This document shows, in pieces, positions 1 to 6,463 of a DNA stretch of 8,771 nucleotides; position 1 is the first letter of the stretch, and each line of letters begins with the position of its first letter. The notes beneath the pieces are model-generated. The model saw only the letters and a program-made list of their open reading frames with translations, searched no databases and was not told where the DNA came from. Source of the DNA: JAWXUK01 sp044432725 (GTDB lineage: Bacteria; Bacillota; Clostridia; Oscillospirales; Oscillospiraceae). The stretch lies in contig JAWXUL010000058.1 in the NCBI GenBank assembly GCA_044432725.1, positions 1 to 8,771 on the forward strand. The letters are read 5' to 3'. Position numbers and translations under genes: made by a program.

Positions 1-419
1 AGGCCTGGTTAGTAGAAAAGAACCTAAATGTGGTCTGGAAAGAGGGAGTTTACCTCCGTTTGGTGGACTCTTCCGGCAGTTACTCCGATGAAAAAAGTGG
101 CGGAATCATGGCGGTGAGAATTTGGCGATTGAAGCCAGATTTCCCCATGGAAGCCCGTTTCATGTTCCTGGAGGACTTGCAAGTTCGTTTTGGAGAGCCA
201 ATTATGGACAATTATCAGGCCATTTTCACCGAAGAGATGGGAACGGAAAACTTGGACACGATTTATTCCCATTTATCTCAGCGAACACCTGATTTTTTGC
301 CCGGATTTGGGTATCCCCTGTCGGTTTCTGATGTGATTGAGCTCTTCGACAAGGAACAGCGAGAGTTTTATTTCATTGATCGCTATCGGTTTGAGAAGAT
401 TCCCTTCATTCCAAACTAA
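1..419 (+). CDS. YodL-domain protein, C-terminal part (5' end outside window)
   Basis: The frame is open from base 3 to the TAA at 417-419, and the early residues (WLVEKNLNVVWKEGVYLRLV) look like real protein. I therefore read this as the C-terminal 138 residues of a gene that begins upstream. The possible internal starts (GTG at 30, ATG at 108) lack a convincing ribosome binding site. The last ~100 residues resemble the YodL-like domain: a segment with NLDTIYSHL, then FGYPLSVSDVIEL, then a tail of aromatic and charged residues (YFIDRYRFEKIPF). YodL-like domains are common in large polyvalent proteins of Firmicutes conjugative elements. Their biochemical role is unknown to me. It is followed 81 bases later by the interrupted pilin-like gene on the same strand, so both probably belong to a resident conjugative-element region. 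Family assignment is from pattern memory only. Confidence 0.6.
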   Translation, partial: AWLVEKNLNVVWKEGVYLRLVDSSGSYSDEKSGGIMAVRIWRLKPDFPMEARFMFLEDLQVRFGEPIMDNYQAIFTEEMGTENLDTIYSHLSQRTPDFLPGFGYPLSVSDVIELFDKEQREFYFIDRYRFEKIPFIPN

Positions 420-500
420 CTTCCTTTAAAAAAGGCAAGTCACAACAGAAAACCACACAAAAACAGATAAGTACAATGTATTATGAAAGAGGTAAACTAT

Positions 501-632
501 ATGAAAAAGATTAACATTAACAAATATTGCGAGAAAATTCACAAGTGTGCGATTGCTACGAAAACACGGGCTACAACCGCAATTTCAAACAGCAGAGGAG
601 ACCAGAATGTCTCTACTGCCATCTTTTCTTAA
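501..632 (+). pseudogene. 5' half of interrupted DUF6133 pilin-like gene (transposon target)
   Basis: The ATG at 501 follows a good ribosome binding site (AAAGAGGT, ending 8 bases upstream). The frame encodes 41 native residues ending in RGDQNVSTAI; the transposon begins at 624. The last two codons and the TAA (624-632) come from the transposon's terminal repeat, so the product is cut to 43 residues and lacks the whole membrane segment. The missing half lies 7.5 kb away at 8170-8292. Joining them restores an 81-residue protein: a polar, basic N-terminus, a processing-like RGDQN motif, one hydrophobic helix and an acidic, aromatic C-terminus. DUF6133 proteins of this shape occur in clostridial mobile regions, and the neighbouring A24 prepilin peptidase suggests a pilin-like substrate. 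The break is seen directly; the pilin role is inferred. Confidence 0.88.
618..623 (+). repeat. Left 6-bp direct repeat GCCATC flanking the transposon
   Basis: GCCATC abuts the left terminal inverted repeat and recurs at 8164-8169 immediately outside the right one. In the uninterrupted gene it occurs once and encodes Ala40-Ile41. With tyrosine recombinases this is best read as the strand-exchange overlap (core) rather than a repair-made target duplication, but sequence alone cannot separate the two. Confidence 0.9.
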
Positions 633-636
633 CCCC
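624..636 (+). repeat. Left terminal inverted repeat (13 bp)
   Basis: TTTTCTTAACCCC is the exact reverse complement of 8151-8163. It directly adjoins the GCCATC core on the outside and the first ATGTACACGATAGAA repeat on the inside. Its TTAA supplies the stop codon that truncates the target reading frame. Its length and its position next to a 6-bp spacer match a typical tyrosine-recombinase core-binding arm. Confidence 0.9.
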
Positions 637-651
637 ATGTACACGATAGAA
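637..651 (+). repeat. Subterminal repeat copy 1 (ATGTACACGATAGAA)
   Basis: This copy abuts the left terminal repeat. ATGTACACGAT recurs at 652-662 (in tandem, 15-bp period), at 736-750 (identical over 15 bp) and inverted at 8135-8148. It contains the palindrome TGTACA. The clustering at both ends suggests binding sites for one of the element's recombinases or for the TnpC-like protein. Confidence 0.75.
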
Positions 652-662
652 ATGTACACGAT
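652..662 (+). repeat. Subterminal repeat copy 2 (ATGTACACGAT, tandem)
   Basis: This lies immediately after copy 1 and diverges after the first 11 bases (next bases TGGG instead of AGAA). The tandem pair makes the left end asymmetrical with respect to the right end, which has one copy. Confidence 0.7.
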
Positions 663-735
663 TGGGAGCCGTTGGTATCACTGGGTTTGAGGGTGTTTTA
701 ATGAGAAAAAAACAGGAAAAAAACTGTGCAATTTA

Positions 736-750
736 ATGTACACGATAGAA
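736..750 (+). repeat. Subterminal repeat copy 3 (ATGTACACGATAGAA)
   Basis: This is identical over 15 bases to copy 1 and begins 84 bp after copy 2 begins. It is the innermost copy on the left, about 90 bp before the element's pilin-like gene, so it could also act as an operator for that gene. Confidence 0.7.
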
Positions 751-841
751 ACTGTTAATTTTAAGGACCTGTTGTGTTTTTTTCTGCCAAAGCAGGAAAA
801 TAAGTGAAATAAACAAAAAGAAAGAACGAGGTAAAAATGTT

Positions 842-1084
842 ATGAAAATGATGATAATACAAAGTGCTACGAAAGCACAAAAGATGAGCGAAAAGTTCAA
901 AAACAAGATGTCTAAAGCTATGGGAAATGAGCGTGGCGATCAGAACGTTGGGCAGGCAATTGCGATATTGATAACCGTAGTTTTGGGTGCTTTGTTGCTT
1001 GCTGGTCTCTATACCCTCTTTGATGATGTGGTTCTTCCCACCGTTACTGAACGAGTAAAAGAAATGTTTGATTACAACGGCTAA
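842..1084 (+). CDS. DUF6133-type pilin-like membrane protein carried by the transposon
   Basis: This is an 80-residue protein. Residues 1-30 are polar and rich in Lys and Met. RGDQNV (31-36) is followed by a hydrophobic helix at about 39-60 (ILITVVLGALLLAGLY), and then a C-terminus with FDDVVLPTVTERVKEMFDYNG-type sequence. From RGDQ to the end I count 40 of 50 residues identical to the gene the transposon interrupts, but the N-terminal 30 residues and the DNA differ clearly, so this is a homologue and not a recent copy. The ATG at 842 is chosen because GAGGT at 828-832 precedes it by 9 bases; the ATG at 837 hits a stop at once. It lies inside the left terminal repeat and ends about 100 bases before the recombinase operon. 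A role as a processed pilin-like or membrane subunit of a conjugative apparatus is inferred from the neighbouring A24 peptidase. I infer it may replace the disrupted gene. No clear promoter was found upstream. Confidence 0.85.
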   Translation: MKMMIIQSATKAQKMSEKFKNKMSKAMGNERGDQNVGQAIAILITVVLGALLLAGLYTLFDDVVLPTVTERVKEMFDYNG

Positions 1085-1118
1085 TAACCAGAAGAAAAGG
1101 GCTATTTTTGTCTGTTTA

Positions 1119-1127
1119 TGTTATACT
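1119..1127 (+). promoter_or_regulatory. Extended -10 promoter of the recombinase operon
   Basis: TGTTATACT gives an extended TGn motif plus a -10 hexamer (TATACT, one mismatch to TATAAT). The expected -35 position (about 1099-1104, GGGCTA) is poor, as is usual for extended -10 promoters. The predicted start, about 1133-1135, lies inside the first arm of the leader inverted repeat, 50 bases before the first recombinase start codon. Confidence 0.5.
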
Positions 1128-1129
1128 AA

Positions 1130-1170
1130 TTCTACGCAAATCCAGTGAAGGATAAATTTATTGCGTAGAA
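1130..1170 (+). promoter_or_regulatory. Leader inverted repeat: operator or RNA hairpin before recombinase genes
   Basis: TTCTACGCAA (1130-1139) and TTGCGTAGAA (1161-1170) are perfect 10-bp inverted repeats. Inside the 21-base loop, ATCC (1140-1143) can pair with GGAT (1150-1153), which would stack on the main stem and leave a 7-base bulge on the 3' side. The structure begins just after the -10 box and ends where the ribosome binding site (AAAGGA, 1169-1174) begins. It could be a repressor operator at the promoter or an RNA structure limiting ribosome access to the recombinase operon. The stem is seen directly; the control role is inferred. Confidence 0.6.
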
Positions 1171-1182
1171 AGGACAAATAAC

Positions 1183-2331
1183 ATGTCAAAAAGATTCCAA
1201 ATGAAGCGATTTCGCTTCAAAACAAAGGATGGTGGTGAGTTGGTTCGCCATTTGCTTACCGATCATTACCTTCCGATGGTAGTCCCTAACCAGTATTTGC
1301 TCCAAAAAGGAGTGAATAAAGCCAAAACTGGTAGAGTTTATGGTTATAAGCTCTGCCAGTTTTTTAACTATCTTGAGGAAAATCAAGAAAAAGAATGGGA
1401 GAAAGCAACAAACAAGTCTGTTTCCCTCTTTTTAGATCATCTCATTTTTGGAGATGGGACAGCGTGCAAACTACAGGAAGGAAATCGCTACAGCTACAGT
1501 ACGCTTTCATCCTATTTGTCTGTTATCACAGACTTTTACCGTTGGTTAGATTCAGTTTACGGCAGTGAGATGATTTTTTTTGAAGGAAATCGTAAAATAC
1601 GATCTGAAAGTTATCTTTACGGGCAAATTTACAACACAAATTATGAATATATCTTAAATCGTACTTTACCCAAGTTGAAAGGCAAAAAAGAGTTCCTAAA
1701 ATGGTACACCGAAGAGGAAAAACAACTAATTTTAGAAAATTTCAACACGATTCGAGATAAAGCTGTATTTTCTTTGACTTTAGAAGGCTTTCGTATTGAT
1801 GAGGTTCTCAGCATGACTTTGAATGGATATCAAAGTGCAGTAAGATTGATTCAACCTAATCGCTCAAAAGGGAAACAGAGCTTTCTAGGAAATGAGCAAA
1901 ATCATCTTCGAACTATTCGAATTTCGCAAGAAACAGTAAATTATTTAGAGGAATACTTAAGAACAGAACGAGTGAATGCTGAAAATGAGAGTGGAATCAT
2001 CAGTGAAGTGATTTTTCTGAATTTACAAGGCAAAGTAAAAGGAACACCTCTTGCCTACCACAATTTCCGTAAAATTCTTATTAAATCTGGAGAAAGGGCA
2101 GGTCTTTCACCAGAAAAACTACGAACACACAGTGGGAGAAGCACAAAAGTGATGGAAGTGTTGGAATTTAATGCACTGAACCCAGAACAGGCGAAATCAG
2201 ATGTGCAAATCCAACATCTTTTTGGCTGGTCTAACATCAATTCCTTGGATGATTATCGGAATCACAACAGTGAAATCATGGCTTATGCTGCACTGTTACG
2301 CCAGAAAAAGGAGGAAAATGACCATGATTAA
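1183..2331 (+). CDS. Tyrosine recombinase 1 (TnpA-like)
   Basis: This is a 382-residue phage-integrase-type tyrosine recombinase, close in size to Tn554 TnpA (about 360). The N-terminal ~170 residues form the expected SAM-like core-binding domain (for example YSYSTLSSYLSVITDFYRWL around 103-122). The catalytic domain follows, with Arg204 in EGFRIDEVL, a likely beta-hairpin Lys229 or Lys231, His316 and Arg319 in THSGR, Trp349 in HLFGWS replacing the usual third-position His (a known H/W alternative), and nucleophile Tyr358 in SLDDYR. All the catalytic positions are filled. The ATG at 1183 has AAAGGA 8 bases upstream. The 3' end overlaps the next gene by 8 bases, which implies translational coupling. 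It should act with the two following recombinases on the terminal repeats and the 6-bp core. Which of the three cuts each end cannot be told from sequence. Confidence 0.9.
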   Translation: MSKRFQMKRFRFKTKDGGELVRHLLTDHYLPMVVPNQYLLQKGVNKAKTGRVYGYKLCQFFNYLEENQEKEWEKATNKSVSLFLDHLIFGDGTACKLQEGNRYSYSTLSSYLSVITDFYRWLDSVYGSEMIFFEGNRKIRSESYLYGQIYNTNYEYILNRTLPKLKGKKEFLKWYTEEEKQLILENFNTIRDKAVFSLTLEGFRIDEVLSMTLNGYQSAVRLIQPNRSKGKQSFLGNEQNHLRTIRISQETVNYLEEYLRTERVNAENESGIISEVIFLNLQGKVKGTPLAYHNFRKILIKSGERAGLSPEKLRTHSGRSTKVMEVLEFNALNPEQAKSDVQIQHLFGWSNINSLDDYRNHNSEIMAYAALLRQKKEENDHD

Positions 2332-4546
2332 GATTATTAAGCGATTGACAGCCTCTGCTTTGTGGGAGATTGAAGGGAATCAGGTTAGTCTGCCATATAA
2401 GAAGAAATATCCTGAAGAAGTTCTCAAAGAAGAAATAGATAACTATCGGAATTGTCTCTTGCATCGGTCATACCAAAAGAATAATGCTGAATTATTGACT
2501 GCTTTTCGTGTGTTTGGTGGTATTTCCTTTGTTGCTGTAGGGATGACACTACCAAATGAATTCAAAGCTTGTTTTCGTTTCTTTGCACAAAAATTTACAG
2601 AGGAATGGGCTTTAGGGACACAATGTTTGAAATCTAAGTTTGTGGGAAACGAATACGTGTTTCAGACTATGCTAAGAGATGATAATCAACCCATTTGCTA
2701 TAATTTTAGATTTATATTGGATAACACAGTGGAAAGCCCTGTGTTTTGTGATATTTTAGAGGAAGTGTTTGCTGAATATTGGTCAAAGTTCATGATTCTT
2801 TTGATGGAGAGTGAAAAAAGTGTCGCTTATGTCGCAAAACGAGTAGGAGATGCCAGAGTAAGCCGTTATTTTATGAGAATCCCAGATAAAACAGAAAGAT
2901 ATCTTAGGGCTTTGGCTTCTCAGTACAGCAAAAAGAGGACCATCATCACAAAAAGGGATCTGACAGAGTATATTTTTCAAAATGGTGGTTATACCAGATT
3001 TTTAGGTGGAGATTTGGAGTTTTTCTCTCTTTTTGAAACAATAGTGCAACAGGAATTTGAAAAACAAAAAACAGAATTTGTTGTGAATAATGAATCAGAA
3101 TGGTCAAGTAGCAAAGACATATGGAAGATTTATAAGGTAGTTGGTGTCACTTTGAAGTATATGCAACTTGATTTCAGAAAAATTAATTCACCGCCTATGG
3201 CGCAAGAAATCAGACATTTTTTAAGAGATCGATTTAGACGAAATTTCATGCCAAGTGAACGACATTTATCGTATTTATTTGACATAGCCAATATTGTGAG
3301 GGAAATCAATCCCAAAATTCATTATTTTGCTGATATTTCCGTAACAGATGTGAAGTCACTCCAGAAAAAACTAGAAAATCAGTGGTCACAAACTCACATT
3401 ATGACTGCTTTTTCTATGAGTCGAGTTCTTTTTGATTATTTGATTTCACCCTATAACACAAGCAAACTTCCCAAACCAAAAGAAAATATTTTTTCCAGTG
3501 TTCGTCTGGTGAATGCGAATAAATACAGAAAAAATACCAGTTATATTCCAGATTGTGTACTAGAACAATTGCAACAACACATTCATGAGCTCCATCCATG
3601 GGAAGCACGATTATTTCAGATTTTCAGTGCCACAGGTATGCGACACAAAGAGGTAGCATTCTTGGAAGAAGATTGTTTGTTAAAAGGGAAATATGGTTGG
3701 ATTTTATCTTTCAAAGCATACAAAGTATTAACTGCGAGAAGAAAAGTAGGTCTGAGAGACTATCATACCATCAGTATAGATGAAAAAACAGCTGAAATCA
3801 TAAAGCAGCAAATCATTGATACAACTGAACTTCGAAAAGAAGAAAATTCTCCCTATATTTTTCTTTATAAAAGCAAAGGACGCAAAACAACCCTGCCTAA
3901 TCCTGGTAATTATGGAGCGAAAATGAACAAACTTATTGCAAAACAGAAAATAACAGAAACGAATGGGGAGTTATGGCACTATACTACGCGCCAAAGTCGT
4001 AAAACACTTGCAGTTACTATGATAGAGAATGGTGCTTTTGTTGCTGAAGTGGCGTATCAGTTTGGGCATTTTCATTATAGCACAACAATGAATAGCTATG
4101 TAGAGGTAAAAGCAATGAAGTTGGTAGAGTTAAACACTGAATTTTTCAAAAAACAGTTTGATTTACTACTTTCTGATAAACATTTACAAGAATTTACCGT
4201 GGAAGAACGGAAGCAACTTTATGTAGACTTTCGATTATCCAAACGTAAAGTGGAATTTGGTTTCTGTATGAGAAAATTCTGTGAAGGTCCCTGTGAGAGT
4301 CAAGCAAAGTCACAACACTGCATCAATTGTCCAAATTTGTGTACAGGTCGGCAATATTTCCCTTATTGGCTTGCTTTATGTCAGCATCAAGAGAAAATGC
4401 TTCATGAAATGAAAGAAAACTACCGAAAAGAAGGCATTGAGGACTATGAAATATTTGCTGAATTCATAGTTGAGAAACGAAAATTACTAGCTTATGAGAA
4501 AATGATAGATAAAATCAATGAAGAAACAGAAAAGGATGTGAAATAA
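2324..4546 (+). CDS. Tyrosine recombinase 2, long with Cys-rich tail (TnpB-like)
   Basis: This is a 740-residue protein, longer than Tn554 TnpB (about 630). The first ~300 residues are a poorly conserved extension. A core-binding region lies about 310-380, the catalytic domain about 405-600, and then a Cys-rich tail. Catalytic positions: Arg440 (ATGMRHKEV), Arg559 (RQSRKT, placed by its 11-residue distance to the ENG turn), His582 (FGHFHYS) and nucleophile Tyr592 (STTMNSY). The position of the usual HxxR histidine is Arg556, giving RxxR. The tail at 648-673 has six Cys in a CX4CX3C...CX2CX3C pattern, probably a zinc site. I chose ATG 2324, 9 bases after AGGAGG (2309-2314). ATG 2318 is only 3 bases away from it, and the frame reaching back to 2201 lies inside recombinase 1. 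It ends with TAATG shared with the next gene. Confidence 0.88.
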   Translation: MIKIIKRLTASALWEIEGNQVSLPYKKKYPEEVLKEEIDNYRNCLLHRSYQKNNAELLTAFRVFGGISFVAVGMTLPNEFKACFRFFAQKFTEEWALGTQCLKSKFVGNEYVFQTMLRDDNQPICYNFRFILDNTVESPVFCDILEEVFAEYWSKFMILLMESEKSVAYVAKRVGDARVSRYFMRIPDKTERYLRALASQYSKKRTIITKRDLTEYIFQNGGYTRFLGGDLEFFSLFETIVQQEFEKQKTEFVVNNESEWSSSKDIWKIYKVVGVTLKYMQLDFRKINSPPMAQEIRHFLRDRFRRNFMPSERHLSYLFDIANIVREINPKIHYFADISVTDVKSLQKKLENQWSQTHIMTAFSMSRVLFDYLISPYNTSKLPKPKENIFSSVRLVNANKYRKNTSYIPDCVLEQLQQHIHELHPWEARLFQIFSATGMRHKEVAFLEEDCLLKGKYGWILSFKAYKVLTARRKVGLRDYHTISIDEKTAEIIKQQIIDTTELRKEENSPYIFLYKSKGRKTTLPNPGNYGAKMNKLIAKQKITETNGELWHYTTRQSRKTLAVTMIENGAFVAEVAYQFGHFHYSTTMNSYVEVKAMKLVELNTEFFKKQFDLLLSDKHLQEFTVEERKQLYVDFRLSKRKVEFGFCMRKFCEGPCESQAKSQHCINCPNLCTGRQYFPYWLALCQHQEKMLHEMKENYRKEGIEDYEIFAEFIVEKRKLLAYEKMIDKINEETEKDVK

Positions 4547-6042
4547 TGGCTGGATTACACTTATTTGAGGAATTGTATCAGGAAATAGAGGATGAAAATT
4601 ACAGAATATTTCTCCAATCCCTCTCCACCACAGCACAATTTGAGGACGATGTTTGGATTTGCGATTTAAGGGATCGAGCCAAAGGAATTGAAAGGAAACA
4701 AATCACCATATACTTTACAAATACTCCTGAAAATCACAAGGAAATGGTTAAAGTATTTACTGTTTTAAGAATGATTGACGGAAATGGAGTCACTTCTGCA
4801 GGGAATGGTGTCTACAAAGTAAATGGTTTTCTGAAATTTATAGATGGAATGTCTCTCACTGAAGTAAATCTATCCACGGTCTGCAATTTCACAGAATATC
4901 TCAAAGAAAAAGGTTTCAAGCCTAGCACTATTTCAGATTATTACTCAGTCCTAAACAAGTTTTTTAGAAAAATGAATGGTTATCACGGCTTAGATTTGCA
5001 AAATCCTTTTCATAACCAACGAATCGCCTATGATCGTCTTCATGATAGCAAATATATCCCAGAATTTGTGGCAAAACAGCTTGATGTTGCATTCATGGAT
5101 GAAAGAATTCCTGTCACTTTAAGAACAATTTATTGGGTGCTTCGCCTCGTGCCTTCTCGTATCTCAGAAGTGTTAGGAATGGAAATCAACTGTGTCAAAC
5201 CCTATGATGACCATTATGTATTGATTATACCCTCCTTTAAGCAGAACGGTGGGTATAAAGAGCCAATTCCTCGGACAATTCACTTTGAAGATGAGGGGAT
5301 TGGAGCATACCTCATGGATTTGCTGAAAGAACAACAAAAGGAAGCACGATCTGTGCAAAGTCAGTTACCCAAAAAGAGTGTAAATGCACTTTTTGCATAC
5401 CAATCTTTTCGCTATGAAGATGGAGAATATCTGGAGAAAAATTATTTTCTGGTGGCGACTACAAACTCTGTGTCATATCAGTTGAAGAAACTCTGCGAAA
5501 TTTATGAAATCAGGGACAAAAATGGTGAAATTTATCGGGTTACAAGTCATCAGTTCCGTCATAATGGGATAACAGACCGTATTTTAGCTGGATTTACTCT
5601 TCCTCAAATAGCGGAAATGACGGCACATCATGGCACGGCAATGATTTTCGGTAGTTATTTTCATGGGAATATGCACGCTGAGCGACTACAGGAACCAATC
5701 TATTATGAGGGGGAAGAAAATCATCCCTACGTCCTTTTTCGAGGTAGAATTATGAATATGGACACAATGAAGGAGGCTAGACTGCTAAAAAATCTCCGTT
5801 CACATCGGGTGAAAGGTGGTATTTGTGTAGATGTGACTCACTGCGCAAGTGGAATGTGGGATTGTATTTCTTGTAATCAATTTGTGCCAGAAAAGGAACA
5901 ACTCCCTTTCTTTCAGGCACAGGTGGAGCAATGGTCTGAAAAAGCAGAAAAATTCAAAAACTCTCCTCAAATGAAAGCTAATTTCAGCCAGCTTGCAAAG
6001 GATTTTCAAAAATTAGTGGACAAATTACAGGGGGATGAATGA
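4546..6042 (+). CDS. Tyrosine recombinase 3 with C-terminal Cys motif
   Basis: This is a 498-residue tyrosine recombinase. A core-binding domain spans about 65-150 (VNLSTVCNFTEYLKEKGF, PSTISDYYSVLNKFF). The catalytic domain has Arg205 (PSRISEVL), likely Lys232, His335-Arg338 in SHQFRH, His361 in TAHHGT, and nucleophile Tyr371 in FGSYFH. After the catalytic domain a tail at 427-443 carries Cys427, Cys433, Cys440 and Cys443 with His432 nearby, a possible zinc-binding site like that of recombinase 2. The last ~40 residues are Lys/Gln-rich and helical. The ATG shares its A with the stop of the previous gene (TAATG), so translation is probably by re-initiation. Tn554 has no third recombinase, so this gene marks the element as a trio variant. 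The family is clear; its exact share of the reaction is unknown. Confidence 0.9.
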   Translation: MAGLHLFEELYQEIEDENYRIFLQSLSTTAQFEDDVWICDLRDRAKGIERKQITIYFTNTPENHKEMVKVFTVLRMIDGNGVTSAGNGVYKVNGFLKFIDGMSLTEVNLSTVCNFTEYLKEKGFKPSTISDYYSVLNKFFRKMNGYHGLDLQNPFHNQRIAYDRLHDSKYIPEFVAKQLDVAFMDERIPVTLRTIYWVLRLVPSRISEVLGMEINCVKPYDDHYVLIIPSFKQNGGYKEPIPRTIHFEDEGIGAYLMDLLKEQQKEARSVQSQLPKKSVNALFAYQSFRYEDGEYLEKNYFLVATTNSVSYQLKKLCEIYEIRDKNGEIYRVTSHQFRHNGITDRILAGFTLPQIAEMTAHHGTAMIFGSYFHGNMHAERLQEPIYYEGEENHPYVLFRGRIMNMDTMKEARLLKNLRSHRVKGGICVDVTHCASGMWDCISCNQFVPEKEQLPFFQAQVEQWSEKAEKFKNSPQMKANFSQLAKDFQKLVDKLQGDE

Positions 6043-6045
6043 ATT

Positions 6046-6405
6046 TTGAAGAAGTTGCAAAAGGGGTTAGAAAATCAGCAAGAACAACAGCGAGAGGAAA
6101 CCATCAACAAAGTCTTACATGGGATTCAAATATTGGAAGAAGAAGGACAAAAGGTGACCATCTCAGCTTTAATGGAGCTGACAGGGCTATCACGGTCTGT
6201 TTTCGCTAAGGAGCATATCAGGGTGCTGTTAGGAGATAAGCCATCGAGAAAGAGGAAATCAGGTAAAAAATGCAACAAAACAATGCATGATGACGATGAG
6301 AAAGACAAAATCATTGCTGACTTGAGAGAAAAGAATACTGAATTGGAAAAGGAGTGTGAGTTTTTGAGGGGAAGATTGTTTTTGTTGATGGAGAAAAATT
6401 TGTAA
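6046..6405 (+). CDS. TnpC-like / DUF6262 accessory transposition protein
   Basis: This is a 119-residue protein, close to Tn554 TnpC (about 125). The N-terminal helix (GLENQQEQQREETINKV) leads into a helix-turn-helix-like segment at about 37-62 (VTISALMELTGLSRSVFAKE). A short basic linker (SRKRKSGKK, 67-75) follows, then a predicted coiled coil at about 84-117 (DLREKNTELEKECEFL). This domain order matches DUF6262 proteins placed after recombinases in Tn554-like elements. TnpC of Tn554 affects transposition efficiency and orientation. It starts at TTG 6046, three bases after the preceding stop, with AGGGGG at 6029-6034. An overlapping ATG at 6039 is in another frame and meets a stop after about 55 codons, so TTG is preferred. 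The subterminal ATGTACACGAT repeats are reasonable candidate binding sites, but that is a guess. Confidence 0.8.
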   Translation: MKKLQKGLENQQEQQREETINKVLHGIQILEEEGQKVTISALMELTGLSRSVFAKEHIRVLLGDKPSRKRKSGKKCNKTMHDDDEKDKIIADLREKNTELEKECEFLRGRLFLLMEKNL

Positions 6406-6410
6406 ACTGC

Positions 6411-6439
6411 TTGGATTTTCGGAGGTGTTATGGTATAAT
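6411..6439 (+). promoter_or_regulatory. Promoter of the SEC-C/UPF0158 cargo unit
   Basis: TTGGAT (6411-6416), a 17-base spacer and a perfect TATAAT (6434-6439) with an upstream TG (extended -10) form a good sigma-A promoter. Transcription should begin near 6446, leaving a leader of about 18 bases with AGAAGGTG before the ATG at 6464. This argues against the GTG at 6425, which lies within the promoter. No terminator separates the cargo from the recombinase operon, so some read-through is also likely. Confidence 0.7.
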
Positions 6440-6463
6440 AAACTTCAGAAAGAAGGTGTACTT

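Noticed and set aside
779..800. Hairpin CTGC-CAAA-GCAG with flanking T and A runs as a terminator
   Set aside because: The T run precedes and the A run follows the stem, so on neither strand does it have a stem followed by a T tract. It may be a chance fold.
842..1084. The pilin-like gene as resident host DNA, with the element starting to its right
   Set aside because: It lies inside the matched terminal repeats and core repeat, and the empty site only rebuilds a full gene if 624 is the left end.
2201..2323. Longer start for recombinase 2 extending back to 2201
   Set aside because: It lies wholly inside recombinase 1 in another frame. The strong AGGAGG at 2309-2314 fits ATG 2324.
6039..6203. 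ATG 6039 frame overlapping the TnpC-like gene
   Set aside because: It meets a stop after about 55 codons and lacks family similarity. The TTG 6046 frame matches DUF6262 throughout.
6425..6463. GTG start at 6425 for the SEC-C protein
   Set aside because: The region holds a good extended -10 promoter. ATG 6464 has its own ribosome binding site, and the extra 13 residues look non-coding.
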